Assembly (NCBI RefSeq): GCF_001552615.1
Contig: NZ_BCRN01000015.1
Coordinates: forward strand, 105,389 to 169,388
DNA from: Millisia brevis NBRC 105863
Lineage (GTDB): Bacteria > Actinomycetota > Actinomycetes > Mycobacteriales > Mycobacteriaceae
Reading direction: 5' to 3'
Length of the DNA stretch: 64,000 bases
Part shown: piece after piece, positions 63,289 to 64,000 of the stretch
Layout: every line of letters begins with the position of its first letter
Position numbering within the stretch: position 1 is the first letter of the stretch
Notes under the pieces: generated by a model
What the model was told of the DNA's origin: nothing
Database searches by the model: none
What the model saw: only the letters and a program-made list of their open reading frames with translations
Made by a program: the position numbers and the translations under genes

Positions 63289-64000
63289 GTGGAGCAGACC
63301 AACGACAGGCATCGCGATCCACTCGATCCCGAGGCCGGGGCACCCGGCTCCGATGTCGAACCGGCGCCCGACAACGGCGTGACGGAGGCGATCGCCACGG
63401 CCCGCACCGAGATCGAGGCCACCGACACCGATCCGGACCTCCCGTCCGCGGACGAGCACCCGGCCGCGGGGACCGCCCACGACTCGGCGGACGACCGGAC
63501 GGTCGATCGGGCGGCCGACCAGGCGGAGCCCGACCAGGCGGAGCTCGACCAGGCGGAGCTCGACCAGGCGGAGCTCGACGAGGCGGGGCTCGACCAGACG
63601 GCATCTGACGAGGCGGGGGTCGATCGGGAGGTCGACCCGGCCGCGCCGACCACGGTTCTGCCGGTGCTGCCGTCCGCCGGATCGGCCCCTCGCGGCGACT
63701 TCCCCGATCAGCCGACCGCCCGATCCCTGGACGCGGTCACCGAGCGGGTGCCGTTGCCGAGCCTGCCGCGCACGTCCGCGCCGGTCGCGGGCGCGCCCGA
63801 ATCCGAAAGTGCGGCGCCGGCCGGTCCGGCGGGATCCGTTCCTCCCCTGCCCGCGTCCCCCCTACACGGTTCCCCCCAGCACGGTTCCCCCCTGCACGGT
63901 TCCCCTCAGCCCACTCCCCCCGCTTCGGCCACCCCGCGCCCGACGCCGGCCGCCGCCGCGCCGCCACCGGTCGCCGGCGGGGCCGATGCCGCCGGCGCGG
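63289..64000 (+). CDS. Acidic, Pro-rich N-terminal part of an Rv0361-like membrane protein (partial)
   Basis: 237 residues are visible before the right edge. The GTG at 63289 follows GGGAGG. The product is low-complexity: very acidic first (DTDPDLPSADEHPAAGTAHD), then five-residue repeats of the DQAEL type, then Pro/Ala/Ser-rich with HGSPL/HGSPQ repeats. No membrane helix is reached yet; assignment as the Rv0361-type membrane protein comes from position after DUF3151. High-GC codon use and a single open frame support coding. Confidence 0.75.
   Translation, partial: MEQTNDRHRDPLDPEAGAPGSDVEPAPDNGVTEAIATARTEIEATDTDPDLPSADEHPAAGTAHDSADDRTVDRAADQAEPDQAELDQAELDQAELDEAGLDQTASDEAGVDREVDPAAPTTVLPVLPSAGSAPRGDFPDQPTARSLDAVTERVPLPSLPRTSAPVAGAPESESAAPAGPAGSVPPLPASPLHGSPQHGSPLHGSPQPTPPASATPRPTPAAAAPPPVAGGADAAGA
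63517..63591. repeat. 15-bp tandem repeat (DQAEL units), five copies
   Basis: Consensus GACCAGGCGGAGCTC; copies 2-4 are identical, copies 1 and 5 differ by one and two bases. In frame in the acidic protein. Confidence 0.9.
63865..63909. repeat. 15-bp tandem repeat (HGSPQ/HGSPL units), three copies
   Basis: CACGGTTCCCCCCAG, CACGGTTCCCCCCTG and CACGGTTCCCCTCAG in frame within the same acidic/Pro-rich protein. Confidence 0.9.

Overview
The window is high-GC (about 68-70 %) actinobacterial chromosome from the mycolic-acid lineage (Mycobacteriales; Gordonia/Williamsia/Rhodococcus-like rather than a classical Mycobacterium). The evidence is the RpoB and RpoC sequences, a TTG-initiated rpoB, the monomeric NADP-isocitrate dehydrogenase, a mycofactocin-type SDR, and the block purA / DUF3151 / acidic membrane protein, which matches the order around Rv0357c-Rv0361 of M. 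tuberculosis. I see no insertion sequence, prophage, CRISPR array or rRNA. One tRNA (Gly-CCC) is present.

Layout. 1-3.7 kb: icd2 (partial), an SDR with a TetR gene and a palindromic operator, a 49-aa orphan protein and a metallo-beta-lactamase-fold hydrolase. 3.7-12 kb: a complete protocatechuate branch of the beta-ketoadipate pathway (IclR regulator diverging from pcaH-G-B-L-R, then pcaF-I-J behind a double IclR-type operator). 12-19 kb: a LuxR HTH fragment, a TetR gene with a 16-bp palindrome, a membrane protein made of two tandem YhgE/ABC-2-like halves, two unknown lipoproteins and a zinc alcohol dehydrogenase. 19.3-26.9 kb: rpoC and rpoB on the minus strand, with a strong hairpin between them. 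27.5-39.1 kb: a propane/phenol-type diiron monooxygenase operon (mimABCD/prmABCD) with amidohydrolase, DUF59 protein, alcohol dehydrogenase, dedicated GroEL-like chaperonin, small ABM protein and a MimR/AcoR-like regulator that has lost the sigma-54 contact motif. 39.2-48.2 kb: an exopolysaccharide locus on the minus strand (tyrosine autokinase, two initiating sugar transferases, UDP-glucose dehydrogenase, glycosyltransferase, and a DsbA/VKOR oxidative-folding pair). 48.4-54.9 kb: four paralogous Hsp70/actin-fold proteins interleaved with dcd; three carry a membrane anchor and a Thr/Pro-rich external tail. 55.1-64 kb: tRNA-Gly, a PASTA lipoprotein, ybdD-cstA, a 51-aa membrane protein, purA, an Rv0358-like protein, a zinc-type CDF exporter, DUF3151 and the start of an acidic repeat-bearing membrane protein.

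How the genes work together. The pca genes convert protocatechuate to succinyl-CoA and acetyl-CoA. The mim cluster hydroxylates propane, ketones or phenolics and oxidises the alcohols; its own chaperonin and activator are encoded downstream. The EPS operon and the Hsp70-like array are collinear and may form one envelope module. That array is the best candidate for an undescribed system: a graded series of actin-fold proteins that lack the canonical phosphate-1 aspartate, anchored in the membrane with extracellular stalks. A second notable pattern is a pair of 51-aa single-pass membrane proteins at two distant sites that share one sequence pattern.
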